From contig NZ_FOQV01000004.1 in NCBI RefSeq assembly GCF_900113835.1, forward strand, positions 62,001 to 126,000: a DNA stretch of 64,000 nucleotides, in the 5' to 3' direction. A model generated the notes under the pieces. The model did no database searches, was not told where the DNA came from, and saw only the letters and a program-made list of their open reading frames with translations. Within the stretch, counting starts at the first letter, position 1. The number at the start of each line of letters is the position of its first letter. This document shows positions 27,360 through 36,815 of this stretch, piece after piece. The DNA is from Allobosea sp. OK403. GTDB lineage: Bacteria > Pseudomonadota > Alphaproteobacteria > Rhizobiales > Beijerinckiaceae. A program made the position numbers and the translations under genes.

Positions 27360-28178
27360 TTGAGCGCCGCCGCCCGCCCGAGCCTCAGTCGTGTCGCGCT
27401 CAACGGAGCCGCCTGCCTCTCGCTCGGCTTCATCCTGCTGCCGCTGATCTTCGTCACCTGGCTCGCCTTCTTCCGGCAGGAGATCCCCTCCTTCCCGCCC
27501 GAGGGCTATTCGCTGAAATGGTTCTCCGCCGCGGCCACTAACAAGCCATTCATCGACGGCTTCATTCTCAGCCTCCAGGTCGGCGTGCTGGCGACATTGA
27601 TCGGGCTGGCGCTGGGCGTGCCCGCAAGCCTGGCGCTGGTGCGCCACCACATCACGCTCGGCCCCGCCGTCAACACGCTCCTGCTGCTGCCGCTGGTGAT
27701 GCCCGGCATCGTGCTCGGCACTGCGCTTTATGTCTTCCAGATCGAGACCGAGATCGCCACGGGCCTGCCGGTTCTGGGCTCGCTCGGCGGCCTGATCGCC
27801 GCGCATACGCTCGTGGTCATTCCCTGGGTCGTCCGGCTCGTCACGGCAAGCCTCGCCGGTTTCGACCGCACCATTGAGGAGGCCGCGCAGAATCTCGGCG
27901 CCGGCCCGCTCACCACCTTCTGGCGCGTCACCTTGCCGAGCATTCGACCCGGCATCGTCGCGGCCGGGCTGTTCGGCTTCGTCACCTCTTTCGGCAATCT
28001 TGAAATGAGCCTGTTTCTCGTTGGACCGGGGCGCACCACGCTGCCGATCGCGATCCTGCAATATTTGGAATGGAAGATCGATCCGACCGTGGCCGCGGCC
28101 TCGCTGATCCAGATCGTCCTGATCGCCGTGGCGATGGTCGTCACGGATCGTTACGTCAAGCTGAGCCGGGTGGTTTGA
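27360..28178 (+). CDS. ABC importer permease, polyamine/iron type (PotC-like)
   Basis: A 272-residue permease with about six helices and the EAA loop TIEEAAQNLGAGPLTTFWRVTLP. The N-terminal helix is SLGFILLPLIFVTWLAFFRQE. The TTG start was kept because GGAG lies about eight bases upstream and no in-frame ATG exists before the first helix. It is the first of four genes (permease, ATPase, binding protein, permease); the two permeases are placed at the two ends of the operon, which is less usual than side by side. Confidence 0.9.
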   Translation: MSAAARPSLSRVALNGAACLSLGFILLPLIFVTWLAFFRQEIPSFPPEGYSLKWFSAAATNKPFIDGFILSLQVGVLATLIGLALGVPASLALVRHHITLGPAVNTLLLLPLVMPGIVLGTALYVFQIETEIATGLPVLGSLGGLIAAHTLVVIPWVVRLVTASLAGFDRTIEEAAQNLGAGPLTTFWRVTLPSIRPGIVAAGLFGFVTSFGNLEMSLFLVGPGRTTLPIAILQYLEWKIDPTVAAASLIQIVLIAVAMVVTDRYVKLSRVV

Positions 28179-28182
28179 AACA

Positions 28183-29241
28183 ATGGCGCGGCTTTCGATC
28201 GAGCATCTCCGCAAATCCTATGGCGACCTGACCGTCGTCGACGATGTCACCATCGACATCGCCGACGGCGAGTTCCTCGTCCTGCTCGGCCCCTCCGGCT
28301 GCGGCAAGACCACGACCTTGCGCATGGTCGCGGGCTTCGTGCCGCCGAGCTCCGGCAAGCTCAGCATCGGCGAGCGCGACGTCACGGCGCTGCCGCCCTG
28401 GAAGCGCAATTGCGGCCTGGTTTTCCAGAGCTACGCTCTCTTTCCCCATATGACGGTGGCGGAAAACGTCGCCTTCGGGCTGGAGATGCGCAAGGTCGCG
28501 CAGGCCGAGCGCGGCACGCGCGTCACCGAGGCGCTCCGGCTCGTCCAGCTCACCGGCTTCGATGGGCGCTATCCGCGCCAACTCTCAGGCGGCCAGCAGC
28601 AGCGCGTCGCCCTGGCGCGCGCACTCGCCATGGAGCCAGACGTGCTCCTGCTCGACGAACCGCTCTCCAATCTCGATGCCAAGCTCCGGCAGGAGGTCCG
28701 CGTCGAGATCCGCGACCTGCAGCGCAAGCTGGGCCTGACCACCATCATGGTCACGCATGACCAGGAAGAGGCGCTGACCATGGCCGACCGGCTGGTCGTC
28801 ATGGAAAAGGGCCAGGTCCGCCAGATCGGCACCCAGCGCGAGCTCTATGAGAAGCCCGCCGATCGTTTCGTCGCAGGTTTCATCGGGCGCAGCGCCTTCC
28901 TCGACGGCGAGATCGCGGGCAATGGCCGCTTCCGCACCAAGGGCGGGCTCGACATCGCCTGCACAGCCGCGACCGGCATGGGATCCGCCACCCTCGCCTT
29001 GCGGCCCGAGCGGATCGCCGTCGGCGGCGAGGCGCAGGGTTGCCCCAATCATTACGAGGCCAGGGTCGAACACGCCTCCTATCTCGGCGCGCTGCTCGAC
29101 ATCCATGTCAGCCTGTCCGAGCATGACCGCATGCTGCTGCAGATCCCGAACCGGGCCGGCGTGGCCGAGCCGAAGCCGGGCGAGACCATCACGATCGGTT
29201 GGGCGCAGGACGCCGGGCTGGTCTATCCGCGCGAAGCCTGA
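28183..29241 (+). CDS. ABC importer ATPase, polyamine/iron type (PotA-like)
   Basis: A 352-residue ATPase. Walker A GPSGCGKTT is at about 38-46, signature LSGGQQQRVALARA at about 133-146, Walker [13 protein letters not shown] at about 155-166, and the switch His in VTHDQEEALT. A C-terminal TOBE domain follows (GSATLALRPERIAV, ending in HDRMLLQIP). It couples ATP hydrolysis to import through the two flanking permeases. It starts four bases after the first permease gene. Confidence 0.93.
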   Translation: MARLSIEHLRKSYGDLTVVDDVTIDIADGEFLVLLGPSGCGKTTTLRMVAGFVPPSSGKLSIGERDVTALPPWKRNCGLVFQSYALFPHMTVAENVAFGLEMRKVAQAERGTRVTEALRLVQLTGFDGRYPRQLSGGQQQRVALARALAMEPDVLLLDEPLSNLDAKLRQEVRVEIRDLQRKLGLTTIMVTHDQEEALTMADRLVVMEKGQVRQIGTQRELYEKPADRFVAGFIGRSAFLDGEIAGNGRFRTKGGLDIACTAATGMGSATLALRPERIAVGGEAQGCPNHYEARVEHASYLGALLDIHVSLSEHDRMLLQIPNRAGVAEPKPGETITIGWAQDAGLVYPREA

Positions 29242-29271
29242 CCAAACAGGCGAAAACAGGGGACTTCAACC

Positions 29272-30321
29272 ATGACCAAGATCGATAGGCGGACCGTTAT
29301 CAAGGGCCTGGCCGGCGCCGCAGTGCTGGCCCCGGCCATGAGCCACCATGCCTTTGCGCAAGCCGGCGGCAAGGTCGTGATCGGCACCTGGGGCGGCGAC
29401 TATGCCCGCCTCCTGACCAAGAACATCGACGAGCCGATCCTGAAGCCCAAGGGCATCGAGATCGTGCAGGACCAGGCGGGCGACGCCCCGCGCCGCGCCA
29501 AGATGACTGCTGAAAAGCGCCTGCCGCGCGGCACCGTCGACGTGCAGGGCCTCTCGGCCGCCAATATGTTCGAGATGAACGAGGCGGGCGTCCTGGAGCA
29601 GCTCGACTACTCGAAGATTCCCAACGCCAAGAACCTGCTGCCGACGATGAAATACCCCTATGGCATCGGGCACATCTATTCGGGCAACGTCGTCATCTAC
29701 AATCCCAAGCTGATCACGCCGGCGCCGACCGGCTTCAAGGATTGGCTCGATCCGAAATGGGGCGACAAGATCGGCTTCATCGACATCCAGTACCAGTCGA
29801 TCTTCATCGCGGCCTCGATGGCCGCGACCGGCGGCAAGGACATGAACGACCTCGACAAGGCCAAGGAGGTTCTCCTCGCCGTGAAGAAGGCGGGCGGGCG
29901 CGTCTACCCGACCAACGAGGCCTTCGCCGCCGCGATGAAGAACGAGGAGATCGGCATCAGCGCGATCTGGAAGGCGCGCGTCGTGCAGTGGCAGAACGCC
30001 GGCATCCCTTGCGAGGCGGTCTCGCCCGTCGAGGGCATCCCGGCCTATGTCTCGGGCTTCGTCATCGCCAAGAACGCGCCCAACAAGGACAACGCCTACG
30101 CCTATATGAACGCGATGCTGGAGAAGGCACCCCAGGAGGCCTTCGCCGTCGACATGGGCTATAACGGCACCGTCACCGGCCTCAATGTCGCGCCCGATCT
30201 GCAGAAGCGCATCGGCTTCACCCCCGAGGAAGAGAAGCGCCTCAAGGATCTCGACTACGCCTTCCTCGCCAAGAACGATTCCGCCATGAAGGAGTGGTGG
30301 GACAAGGTCTTCAAGGCGTGA
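29272..30321 (+). CDS. ABC importer periplasmic binding protein (PotD-like)
   Basis: A 349-residue binding protein. The N-terminus MTKIDRRTVIKGLAGAAVLAPAM is a Tat-type signal ending at AFA-QA. The mature protein starts KVVIGTWGGDYARLL, typical of polyamine/iron/thiamine-type binding proteins, with later GIGHIYSGNVVIYNPKL and GFKDWLDPKWGDKIGF. Ligand is not determined; spermidine, putrescine or an amine-like compound are guesses from the transporter type. The amidohydrolase upstream hints at an amide- or amine-containing substrate. Confidence 0.9.
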   Translation: MTKIDRRTVIKGLAGAAVLAPAMSHHAFAQAGGKVVIGTWGGDYARLLTKNIDEPILKPKGIEIVQDQAGDAPRRAKMTAEKRLPRGTVDVQGLSAANMFEMNEAGVLEQLDYSKIPNAKNLLPTMKYPYGIGHIYSGNVVIYNPKLITPAPTGFKDWLDPKWGDKIGFIDIQYQSIFIAASMAATGGKDMNDLDKAKEVLLAVKKAGGRVYPTNEAFAAAMKNEEIGISAIWKARVVQWQNAGIPCEAVSPVEGIPAYVSGFVIAKNAPNKDNAYAYMNAMLEKAPQEAFAVDMGYNGTVTGLNVAPDLQKRIGFTPEEEKRLKDLDYAFLAKNDSAMKEWWDKVFKA

Positions 30322-31190
30322 GCACTGCTGCTCCAGAGGCTGTCGCTGGCGCCCGCACCGGCCTTGCCGGCGCGCTTGTCGTGCCGGCAACCATCTTCGT
30401 TGCGATCGGGCTCCTGGGCCCGATCGCGATCCTGTTCCGCTATTCGCTGAACCAGTTCATCCCCGGCCAGTTCATGGTCGATGGGCTGACGATCGAGAAC
30501 TACATCAAGTTCTTCACCGACAGCTATTACCTCAACGTGCTGCTGCGCACGGTGCGCGTCGCGGTGATCTGCACGGTCGCCTGCCTGATCATGGGCTTCC
30601 CGCTGGCCTATGTGCTGGCGCGCATGGAAAGCCGCTTCAAGAACCTGCTGATCATGCTCGTCGTGCTGCCGCTCTTCGTCGGCAATGCAGTGCGCGCGGC
30701 GGGCTGGATGACCGCCTTCGGCAGCAAGGGCGCACTCAACGCCTCGCTGATGGGGCTGGGTCTGATCAACCATCCGCTCGAGATCATGTACACCGAAAAC
30801 GCCGTGCTGATCGGCATCGTCGCGGTCAACCTGCCCTTCATGGTGCTGACGCTGCAGAGCGTGATCGAGGGCATTCCCCGCAACGTCGAGGAGGCCGCCT
30901 TCAGCCTTGGCGCCGGCCCCGCAGCAATGTTTCGCCGCGTGCTCTGGCCGCTCGCCCTGCCCGGCATCCTGGCCGGCACGATCCTGACCTTCATCCTGGC
31001 GATGAACGCCTATGCCACGCCGGTGCTGCTTGGCGGGCCGAAATTCCAGATGATGGGCCCGCTGGTCTATGGCCAGTTCGCACAGCAGAACAACTGGCCC
31101 TTCGGCGGCGCGATCTCCTTCATCCTGATGACCGCCACGATCGTGCTGACGGTCGCAGCCCATCTCATCGTGCAGCGGCGCTATCGCTAG
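30318..31190 (+). CDS. ABC importer permease, polyamine/iron type (PotB-like)
   Basis: A 290-residue permease with helices from about residue 18 (LVVPATIFVAIGLLGPIAILFRYSL) and EAA loop NVEEAAFSLGAGPAAMFRRVLWP. The GTG start overlaps the binding-protein stop (GTGA). Its stop codon TAG is the first three bases of a dyad repeat, so the repeat borders the reading frame directly. Confidence 0.92.
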   Translation: MSTAAPEAVAGARTGLAGALVVPATIFVAIGLLGPIAILFRYSLNQFIPGQFMVDGLTIENYIKFFTDSYYLNVLLRTVRVAVICTVACLIMGFPLAYVLARMESRFKNLLIMLVVLPLFVGNAVRAAGWMTAFGSKGALNASLMGLGLINHPLEIMYTENAVLIGIVAVNLPFMVLTLQSVIEGIPRNVEEAAFSLGAGPAAMFRRVLWPLALPGILAGTILTFILAMNAYATPVLLGGPKFQMMGPLVYGQFAQQNNWPFGGAISFILMTATIVLTVAAHLIVQRRYR

Positions 31191-31272
31191 AGCAGGATGC
31201 GAAAAAGTGGGAACCGGTTTTTCGCATCCTGCTCTAACTCATAGATCAGAGCCGGATTCAGATTCCGGCTCT
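31188..31272. repeat. Double-dyad repeat (AGAGCAGGATGCG family) at the operon end
   Basis: First dyad: perfect 18-base arms at 31189-31206 (AGAGCAGGATGCGAAAAA) and 31218-31235. Second dyad: AGAGCCGGA at 31248-31256 and TCCGGCTCT at 31264-31272. The preceding permease terminates on the TAG at the left edge, so the hairpin forms immediately after translation ends and may protect or end the transcript. Confidence 0.9.
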
Positions 31273-31316
31273 GAGGCGGCTGGCCAAGTGGCCTGCCGCG
31301 CACTAGATCATGGGCC

Positions 31317-31505
31317 ATGAACCTATCCGCCTCTCTCGTTCCCGTCGCGGTCGGCGCTGTTGCGATCGTCCTCTTGCTCGGCTTGGCCAACATGCTGCGC
31401 GGCGGCAGCCCCAGCACGTCGCAGAACCTGATGCGGCTCAGGGTGGTCCTGCAGTTCATCGCGATCCTCGTCATCCTCGGCATCATGTGGTGGCGCAGCG
31501 GCTGA
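31317..31505 (+). CDS. HIG1-like twin-transmembrane protein
   Basis: A 62-residue protein with two membrane helices (about 6-26 and 43-58) separated by a short basic loop containing LRGGSPSTSQNLMRLRV. This matches the HIG1-type small membrane proteins found in alphaproteobacteria; mitochondrial relatives associate with respiratory complexes. In relatives it lies just upstream of the cobalamin adenosyltransferase gene; here a PagL-like gene intervenes. No strong ribosome site is visible before the ATG. Confidence 0.8.
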   Translation: MNLSASLVPVAVGAVAIVLLLGLANMLRGGSPSTSQNLMRLRVVLQFIAILVILGIMWWRSG

Positions 31506-31687
31506 TACGGCCGTCGCGCCCGAAGCTATCCCCGCTTTGTTTGCCTTTCTCTAAGCGATTGATTTTGCAGAATTTCGTCTCGGCTGGCGCGGCTCCGACA
31601 CGACCTTTGCCGCAATACTGCCATATTCCGGACACGAGTCTCTGCGCTTCACTAACGCCGTTCCGCCGACAACAAGAAAAGTCCCCC

Positions 31688-32278
31688 ATGGTTCGCGTTG
31701 CATTGTTGGTCCTCGCCGGAATGATGGCAGCCGCCCCCGCTTGGGCGCAGTCTCAGCCTCTCCCGGCCGGTGTTTCCAGCTACGCTCCTGCGACCGAGAC
31801 GCCCTCGCTCTCATGGGAAGCGCGCATCGGCGCCGCCGCCGCCAATCCGAGCGGGCGCGAAAGCGGCCTGCTCAACTTCAGCGGCGAGGTCGTCACGCCA
31901 CGCGTCGCGACCTTGAACGACCGCTTCTCCGCAGCCTTCGTGCCGCGCTTCCATCTCGGTTCGAGCATCAATTTCAACGGCACGCGCTATGCCTATGCCG
32001 GCGCGACCTGGACCGTCGACCTGACCAAGGCGGTCTTCGTCGAGGCCAGCCTGGGCGCCGCCCTCAATGACGGCAAGACCGGCGTGGTCGTTCCCGAGAA
32101 CCGCCTCAATGTCGGCTGCAACAGCGGTTCGCGCGAAGCCGCCGCGCTCGGCCTGCGGCTCAACGACCGCTGGAGCCTGGTCGCGACGCTGGAGCATTTC
32201 AGCACGGCCGGCTGCTCCGACCGCGACAAGCCGCGCGGCCCGGCCAATTTCGGCGCCAAGCTCGGCTACACCTTCTGA
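31688..32278 (+). CDS. PagL-like lipid A deacylase / acyloxyacyl hydrolase
   Basis: A 196-residue outer-membrane beta-barrel protein. Signal peptide MVRVALLVLAGMMAAAPAWAQ is followed by amphipathic strands (PSLSWEARIGAAA, FSAAFVPRFHLGSSINF, AFVEASLGAAL) and the C-terminal aromatic residue expected for barrel insertion (LGYTF). The catalytic His-x-Ser of PagL is seen in LEHFSTAGC. It would remove the 3-O-linked acyl chain of lipid A at the cell surface. It stands alone between the HIG1-like and adenosyltransferase genes. Confidence 0.82.
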   Translation: MVRVALLVLAGMMAAAPAWAQSQPLPAGVSSYAPATETPSLSWEARIGAAAANPSGRESGLLNFSGEVVTPRVATLNDRFSAAFVPRFHLGSSINFNGTRYAYAGATWTVDLTKAVFVEASLGAALNDGKTGVVVPENRLNVGCNSGSREAAALGLRLNDRWSLVATLEHFSTAGCSDRDKPRGPANFGAKLGYTF

Positions 32279-32283
32279 GAATG

Positions 32284-32402
32284 GCCAGAGCATTGCGCGA
32301 GAAACTGGGCACCGGTTTTTCGCTAGAGCAATGCTCTGAACTCTAGGAATCGATCGCGTTTTTTCCCATTCGGACGGTTCCGTCCGAATGCGACGTGATC
32401 TA
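32284..32402. repeat. Double-dyad repeat element (CAGAGCATTGC family)
   Basis: First dyad CAGAGCATTGC (32286-32296) pairs with GCAATGCTCTG (32328-32338) around a segment with ACCGGTTTTTCGC. The second dyad has CATTCGGACG and CGTCCGAATG arms at 32367-32390. It starts a few bases after the PagL-like stop codon. No U-tract follows either hairpin. Confidence 0.82.
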
Positions 32403-32462
32403 GCGGCGCGATTGCCGCATGCAGGCCCTTTCGCTCGGTCAGCGTCGCGCTATAACGCGTCG

Positions 32463-33038
32463 ATGGTCAAGCTCAACCGCATCTACACCCGCACCGGCGA
32501 CGACGGCACAACGGGCCTCACCACCGGGCCGCGCCGGCCGAAATTCGACCTGCGGGTCGCCGCTTATGGCACGGTGGACGAGACCAATGCCTGCATCGGC
32601 ATGGCCCGGCTGCACGCGGCAGCCGAGGACGCCGCTGTCGACGCCATGCTCGGCCGCATCAGCAACGACCTGTTCGACCTCGGAGCCGACCTCTCGACGC
32701 CCGACACCGGCACGAAACTCGCCTTCGAGCCGCTGCGCATCGCGCAGATCCAGGTCGACCGGGTCGAGGCCGAGATCGACCAGCTTAACGCCACTCTGGA
32801 GCCGCTGCGCTCCTTCGTTCTGCCTGGCGGCACACCAGCCGCCACTCATCTTCACCTCGCACGGACCGTGAGCCGCCGCGCCGAGCGATTGATGGTCGAA
32901 CTCGCCCAGGGCGAGGCCGTGGCCGGACCCGCCCTGAAATACATCAACCGCCTCTCCGATTTCCTCTTCGTCGCCTCCCGCTTCCTCAATGCCAAGGCGC
33001 GGGGCGACGTACTCTGGGTGCCGGGCCAGAATCGCTAG
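32463..33038 (+). CDS. Cob(I)alamin adenosyltransferase, PduO type
   Basis: A 191-residue enzyme that transfers the adenosyl group of ATP to cob(I)alamin or a corrinoid precursor, giving the coenzyme B12 form. The N-terminal ATP-binding pattern is YTRTGDDGTTGL (about 8-19). The helical core contains VAAYGTVDETNACIGMA, then FVLPGG and ARTVSRRAERLM, and the C-terminal INRLSDFLFVASRFLN, all typical of the PduO family. It complements the cobS/cobT genes 26 kb away. Its TAG stop lies at the edge of a dyad repeat. Confidence 0.94.
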   Translation: MVKLNRIYTRTGDDGTTGLTTGPRRPKFDLRVAAYGTVDETNACIGMARLHAAAEDAAVDAMLGRISNDLFDLGADLSTPDTGTKLAFEPLRIAQIQVDRVEAEIDQLNATLEPLRSFVLPGGTPAATHLHLARTVSRRAERLMVELAQGEAVAGPALKYINRLSDFLFVASRFLNAKARGDVLWVPGQNR

Positions 33039-33180
33039 AGCATTTTCGAGCGAAGTGGATACCGGTTCGCGTGAAGAAAATGCGATAAAACAAGGAGGTA
33101 GAGCATTTCCGCGATTCGGAGAAACGCGGAAATGCTCTAGAGGCACGATGCGAAAAAATCGAAGCCGGTTTTTCACAAGA
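33036..33180. repeat. Dyad repeat element (AGAGCATTTTCGAGCGAAGTGG family)
   Basis: Begins with the stop codon of the adenosyltransferase gene (TAGAGCATTTTCG). A strong hairpin has TAGAGCATTTCCGCG at 33099-33113 and CGCGGAAATGCTCTA at 33125-33139. A tail (GATGCGAAAAAATCG...CGGTTTTTCAC) resembles half of the AGAGCAGGATGCG family, so two families are joined here. Confidence 0.88.
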
Positions 33181-33226
33181 ATCCCGCAGCAACGAAACCC
33201 GCTGCGGCGCTTGATAGGACGCATCC

Positions 33227-33922
33227 ATGTTCGTGCCGCTGCATGATGGCGTCCCGCTGCGCTTCATGCGCGCACCCTACGTTACCTATGGCCTGGTCAT
33301 AACCTGCATAGGCCTCTTCCTGCTGATGTGGCTGCGCGGAAGCGAGCCCGCCCAGATCGCGGTCGCAGCCGGCTTCGGGCTGATCCCATCTGTGCTGTTC
33401 GGCACGGCGCAACTGCCCACTGATCTGCTGCAGGCGCCGGTCTGGCTGACCTTGTTCAGCAACATCCTGCTGCATGCCAGCTTCGCCCATCTCAGCGGCA
33501 ATATGCTGTTCCTCTGGGTCTTCGGCGACAATGTCGAGGATGCGATGGGGCATCTGCGCTTCCTGCTGTTCTTCTTTATCTGCGGGCTCGCCGGCTCGCT
33601 GACACACGCCTTGATGAACCCCGCCTCGGACCAGCCATTGATCGGCGCATCCGGTGCGATCTCTGGCGTGATCGTCTCCTATCTGATGCTCTATCCGCGC
33701 GTCCGGATCTGGGGCCTGGCTTTCAACTGGATCCCGCTGCACATCACGGCGCTCTATGCGCTCAGTGGCTGGATCCTGTTTCAGATCGTCTCGGCGATTC
33801 TCGATCCGCAAGGCCATGTCGGCTGGTGGGCTCATCTCGGCGGGCTCGGCACTGGTGCGGCGCTGACGCCGATCTTCATCCATCGCGGCGTGGCGCTGTT
33901 CGGCCGCCCGGTACGCAAGTGA
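33227..33922 (+). CDS. Rhomboid family intramembrane serine protease
   Basis: A 231-residue membrane protein with six or more helices. The catalytic serine is in IGASGAISG (about residue 143), the catalytic histidine in GWWAHLGGLGTG (about 205), and the amphipathic-loop/helix 2 signature HASFAHLSGNMLFLW is present. It cleaves membrane-anchored substrates within the bilayer; the target is unknown. It lies between two repeats-rich gaps and has its own transcription unit. Confidence 0.92.
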   Translation: MFVPLHDGVPLRFMRAPYVTYGLVITCIGLFLLMWLRGSEPAQIAVAAGFGLIPSVLFGTAQLPTDLLQAPVWLTLFSNILLHASFAHLSGNMLFLWVFGDNVEDAMGHLRFLLFFFICGLAGSLTHALMNPASDQPLIGASGAISGVIVSYLMLYPRVRIWGLAFNWIPLHITALYALSGWILFQIVSAILDPQGHVGWWAHLGGLGTGAALTPIFIHRGVALFGRPVRK

Positions 33923-33952
33923 AGACGGCTCTCGCACGCCCCGCCTGCGGCG

Positions 33953-33981
33953 TTGACAAGCGCAAACGGGCGTCGTTACGG
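33953..33981 (+). promoter_or_regulatory. Possible promoter of etfBA
   Basis: A perfect -35 box TTGACA is followed, after 17 bases, by TTACGG, a weak -10 box. It lies about 100 bases upstream of etfB in an otherwise gene-free leader. The -35 match is good, the -10 match is poor. Confidence 0.3.
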
Positions 33982-34077
33982 TCCCTCCGCATTCCAGCCG
34001 AGAGCCGCGATGCCGCCTTCCCGCCGATTGACGCGGCGCGGCCCCGCAACTGATCTCTCCCGAACGGTGATTTGACG

Positions 34078-34827
34078 ATGAAGATCCTTGTGCCCGTGAA
34101 GCGGGTGGTTGACTACAACGTGAAGATCCGCGTGAAGGCGGACGGCTCGGGCGTCGAGCTTGCCAATGTGAAAATGTCGATGAATCCGTTCGACGAGATC
34201 GCGGTCGAAGAGGCGCTGCGGCTGCGCGAAGCCGGCAAGGCAACCGAGGTCGTCGTGGTCTCGATCGGTCCGGCGCAGGCCGCCGAGACGATCCGCACCG
34301 GGCTCGCCATGGGCGCCGATCGCGGCATCCTGGTCAAAGTCGACGGCGTGGTCGAGCCGCTGGCGGTGGCCAAGCTCCTGAAGAAACTGGTCGAGCAGGA
34401 GAGCCCGCAGCTCGTCATCCTCGGCAAGCAGGCGATCGACGACGATTGCAACCAGACCGGCCAGATGCTGGCGGCCCTGCTCGGTTGGCCGCAGGGGACC
34501 TTCGCCTCGAAGGTCGCGCTCGAGGCGGAGACGGTCGACGTCACCCGCGAGGTCGATGGCGGCCTGCAGACGGTTTCGCTCAAGCTGCCGGCGATCGTCA
34601 CCACGGATCTGCGCCTTAACGAGCCGCGCTACGCCTCGCTGCCCAACATCATGAAGGCCAAGAAGAAGCCGCTCGACGAGACCTCGGCCGAGGCGCTGGG
34701 CGTCGATGTCGCCCCCCGTCTCAAGGTGCTGAACACGCGTGAACCGGCGGGCCGCTCGGCCGGCGTCAAGGTCGGCTCCGTCGCCGAACTGGTTTCCAAG
34801 CTCAAGAACGAAGCGGGAGTGCTGTGA
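34078..34827 (+). CDS. etfB: Electron transfer flavoprotein subunit beta
   Basis: A 249-residue ETF beta subunit. It starts [23 protein letters not shown] and has the [17 protein letters not shown] and family-signature [31 protein letters not shown] segments; AMP lies in this subunit. With EtfA it passes electrons from acyl-CoA and other flavin dehydrogenases to ETF-ubiquinone oxidoreductase. The ATG was preferred over a TTG two codons earlier. The stop overlaps the etfA start. Confidence 0.97.
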   Translation: MKILVPVKRVVDYNVKIRVKADGSGVELANVKMSMNPFDEIAVEEALRLREAGKATEVVVVSIGPAQAAETIRTGLAMGADRGILVKVDGVVEPLAVAKLLKKLVEQESPQLVILGKQAIDDDCNQTGQMLAALLGWPQGTFASKVALEAETVDVTREVDGGLQTVSLKLPAIVTTDLRLNEPRYASLPNIMKAKKKPLDETSAEALGVDVAPRLKVLNTREPAGRSAGVKVGSVAELVSKLKNEAGVL

Positions 34828-35771
34828 TGGCCACGCTGCTGATTGCAGAACACGACAACGCCACCATCAAGGACGCCACCGCCAAGGCGCTGACCGCCGC
34901 CAAGGCGCTGGGCGCTCCCGTCCATATCCTCGTCGCAGGTGAAGGCGCCAAGGGCGCGGCCGATGCGGCAGCCAAGCTCGACGGCGTCGAGAAGGTGCTC
35001 CTAGCCGATGCCGCGATCTACGGCCACGGCCTTGCCGAGCCGCTCGCCGCTCTCGTCGCCAAGCTCGCCGAGGGCTATGACGCCGTCGTCGCGCCCTCGA
35101 CGACCGGTGGCAAGAACGTGCTGCCCCGCGTCGCCGCCTTGCTCGACGTGATGCAGATCTCGGATGTGATGAAGATCGTCTCGCCCGACACCTTCGAGCG
35201 CCCGGTCTATGCCGGCAACGCCATCCAGACGGTGCAGTCCTCCGAAGCCAAGAAGCTGATGACGATCCGCACCGCCTCCTTCCAGGCGGCTGGCGAAGGC
35301 GGCTCGGCCAGCGTCGAGACCATCTCCGCCGTGGGCGATCCCGGCGTTTCCAGCTTCAAGGGCGAGGAGGTCGCCAAATCCGATCGTCCCGAGCTCGCCT
35401 CGGCCAAGATCATCGTCTCGGGCGGGCGCGCGCTCGCCTCGGCGGAGAACTTCACCAAGGTGATCGAGCCCGTCGCCGACAGGCTGGGCGCGGCCATGGG
35501 CGCCTCGCGCGCCGCGGTCGATGCCGGCTACGCCCCCAATGACTGGCAGGTCGGCCAGACCGGCAAGGTCGTGGCGCCCGACCTCTATGTCGCGGTCGGC
35601 ATTTCCGGTGCGATCCAGCATCTCGCCGGCATGAAGGACTCCAAGGTCATCGTCGCCATCAACAAGGACGAGGAAGCGCCGATCTTCCAGATCGCCGATT
35701 ACGGCCTCGTTGGCGATCTCTTCACGATCATGCCCGAGCTTGAAGCCGAGCTTGCCAAGCTCGGCAAATAG
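34827..35771 (+). CDS. etfA: Electron transfer flavoprotein subunit alpha
   Basis: A 314-residue ETF alpha subunit. The N-terminal domain starts [22 protein letters not shown]; the FAD-binding C-terminal domain contains [56 protein letters not shown] and [21 protein letters not shown]. It binds FAD and partners EtfB. It starts within the etfB stop codon (TGATG), and a 3-hydroxyacyl-CoA dehydrogenase follows, consistent with fatty-acid or polyhydroxybutyrate carbon flow. Confidence 0.97.
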   Translation: MATLLIAEHDNATIKDATAKALTAAKALGAPVHILVAGEGAKGAADAAAKLDGVEKVLLADAAIYGHGLAEPLAALVAKLAEGYDAVVAPSTTGGKNVLPRVAALLDVMQISDVMKIVSPDTFERPVYAGNAIQTVQSSEAKKLMTIRTASFQAAGEGGSASVETISAVGDPGVSSFKGEEVAKSDRPELASAKIIVSGGRALASAENFTKVIEPVADRLGAAMGASRAAVDAGYAPNDWQVGQTGKVVAPDLYVAVGISGAIQHLAGMKDSKVIVAINKDEEAPIFQIADYGLVGDLFTIMPELEAELAKLGK

Positions 35772-35920
35772 CAGGCGCGGCAAATCGATTGATCAAGTAG
35801 ATTGACAGGGAAGCCGGCGACCAGGCTGGCGCCGGCCAACACATGACAACCGGGCTGCCGTCAAGGCGGCCCGCACCGGCTTTCGAAGTGAAAGCGGTGC
35901 CACCAAAGATGGATCAGACC

Positions 35921-36805
35921 ATGTCGGACAGGGCGATCAGGACGATCGGCATCATCGGCGCAGGCCAGATGGGGAACGGTATCGCCCATGTCGCGGCCGT
36001 GGCCGGGTTCGAGGTCCGGCTGCACGATCTCGCCGAGGACCGGATCAAGGCGGCGCTCGCCACCATCGACGGCAACATGGCGCGCCAGGTCGCCAAGGGT
36101 GCGATCGGTGACGAGATTCGCCGCGACGCCATGGCCAAGATCCTCGCCGCGCCGCAACTGTCGGGGCTTGGCGATTGCGACCTCATCATCGAGGCCGCGA
36201 CCGAGAGCGAGGAAACCAAGCGCAAGATCTTCACCGCCGTCTGCCAGCATATCAAGCCGGAGACGATGCTGGCCTCCAACACCTCCTCGATCTCGATTAC
36301 GCGACTGGCGGCGGCAACGGACCGGCCCGAGCGCTTCATCGGCATCCATTTCATGAATCCCGTGCCGCTGATGCAGCTCGTCGAGCTGATTCGCGGCATC
36401 GCCACCGACGACCAGACCTTCGAGCTCGCCAAGGAATTCGTCGGCAAGCTGCACAAGACCGTCTCGGTCTCAGAGGACTTCCCGGCCTTCATCGTCAACC
36501 GCATCCTGCTGCCGATGATCAACGAGGCCGTCTACACGCTCTATGAGGGTGTCGGCTCGGTCGAGGCGATCGACACTGCGATGAAGCTCGGCGCGAATCA
36601 TCCGATGGGCCCGCTCCAGCTTGCCGACTTCATCGGCCTCGACACCTGCCTGTCGGTGATGCAGGTGCTGCATGACGGGCTCGCCGACTCGAAATACCGC
36701 CCCTGCCCGCTCCTGGTGAAATATGTCGAGGCCGGCTGGCTCGGCCGCAAGACCAAGCGCGGTTTCTACGATTATCGCGGCGAGAAGCCGGTTCCGACGC
36801 GCTGA
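35921..36805 (+). CDS. 3-Hydroxybutyryl-CoA dehydrogenase
   Basis: A 294-residue NAD(P)-dependent enzyme that interconverts 3-hydroxybutyryl-CoA and acetoacetyl-CoA. The dinucleotide site is GIIGAGQMGNGIA near residue 9; catalytic parts include NTSSISITRLA, the catalytic His in GIHFMNPVPLMQLVE and PAFIVNRILLPMINEA. The C-terminal domain has HPMGPLQLADFIGLDT. The start at MSDRAIRTIG gives the usual length; a Met four codons earlier is possible. It follows etfA by about 150 bases, an arrangement common in alphaproteobacteria. Confidence 0.93.
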   Translation: MSDRAIRTIGIIGAGQMGNGIAHVAAVAGFEVRLHDLAEDRIKAALATIDGNMARQVAKGAIGDEIRRDAMAKILAAPQLSGLGDCDLIIEAATESEETKRKIFTAVCQHIKPETMLASNTSSISITRLAAATDRPERFIGIHFMNPVPLMQLVELIRGIATDDQTFELAKEFVGKLHKTVSVSEDFPAFIVNRILLPMINEAVYTLYEGVGSVEAIDTAMKLGANHPMGPLQLADFIGLDTCLSVMQVLHDGLADSKYRPCPLLVKYVEAGWLGRKTKRGFYDYRGEKPVPTR

Positions 36806-36815
36806 GGATGCATTG

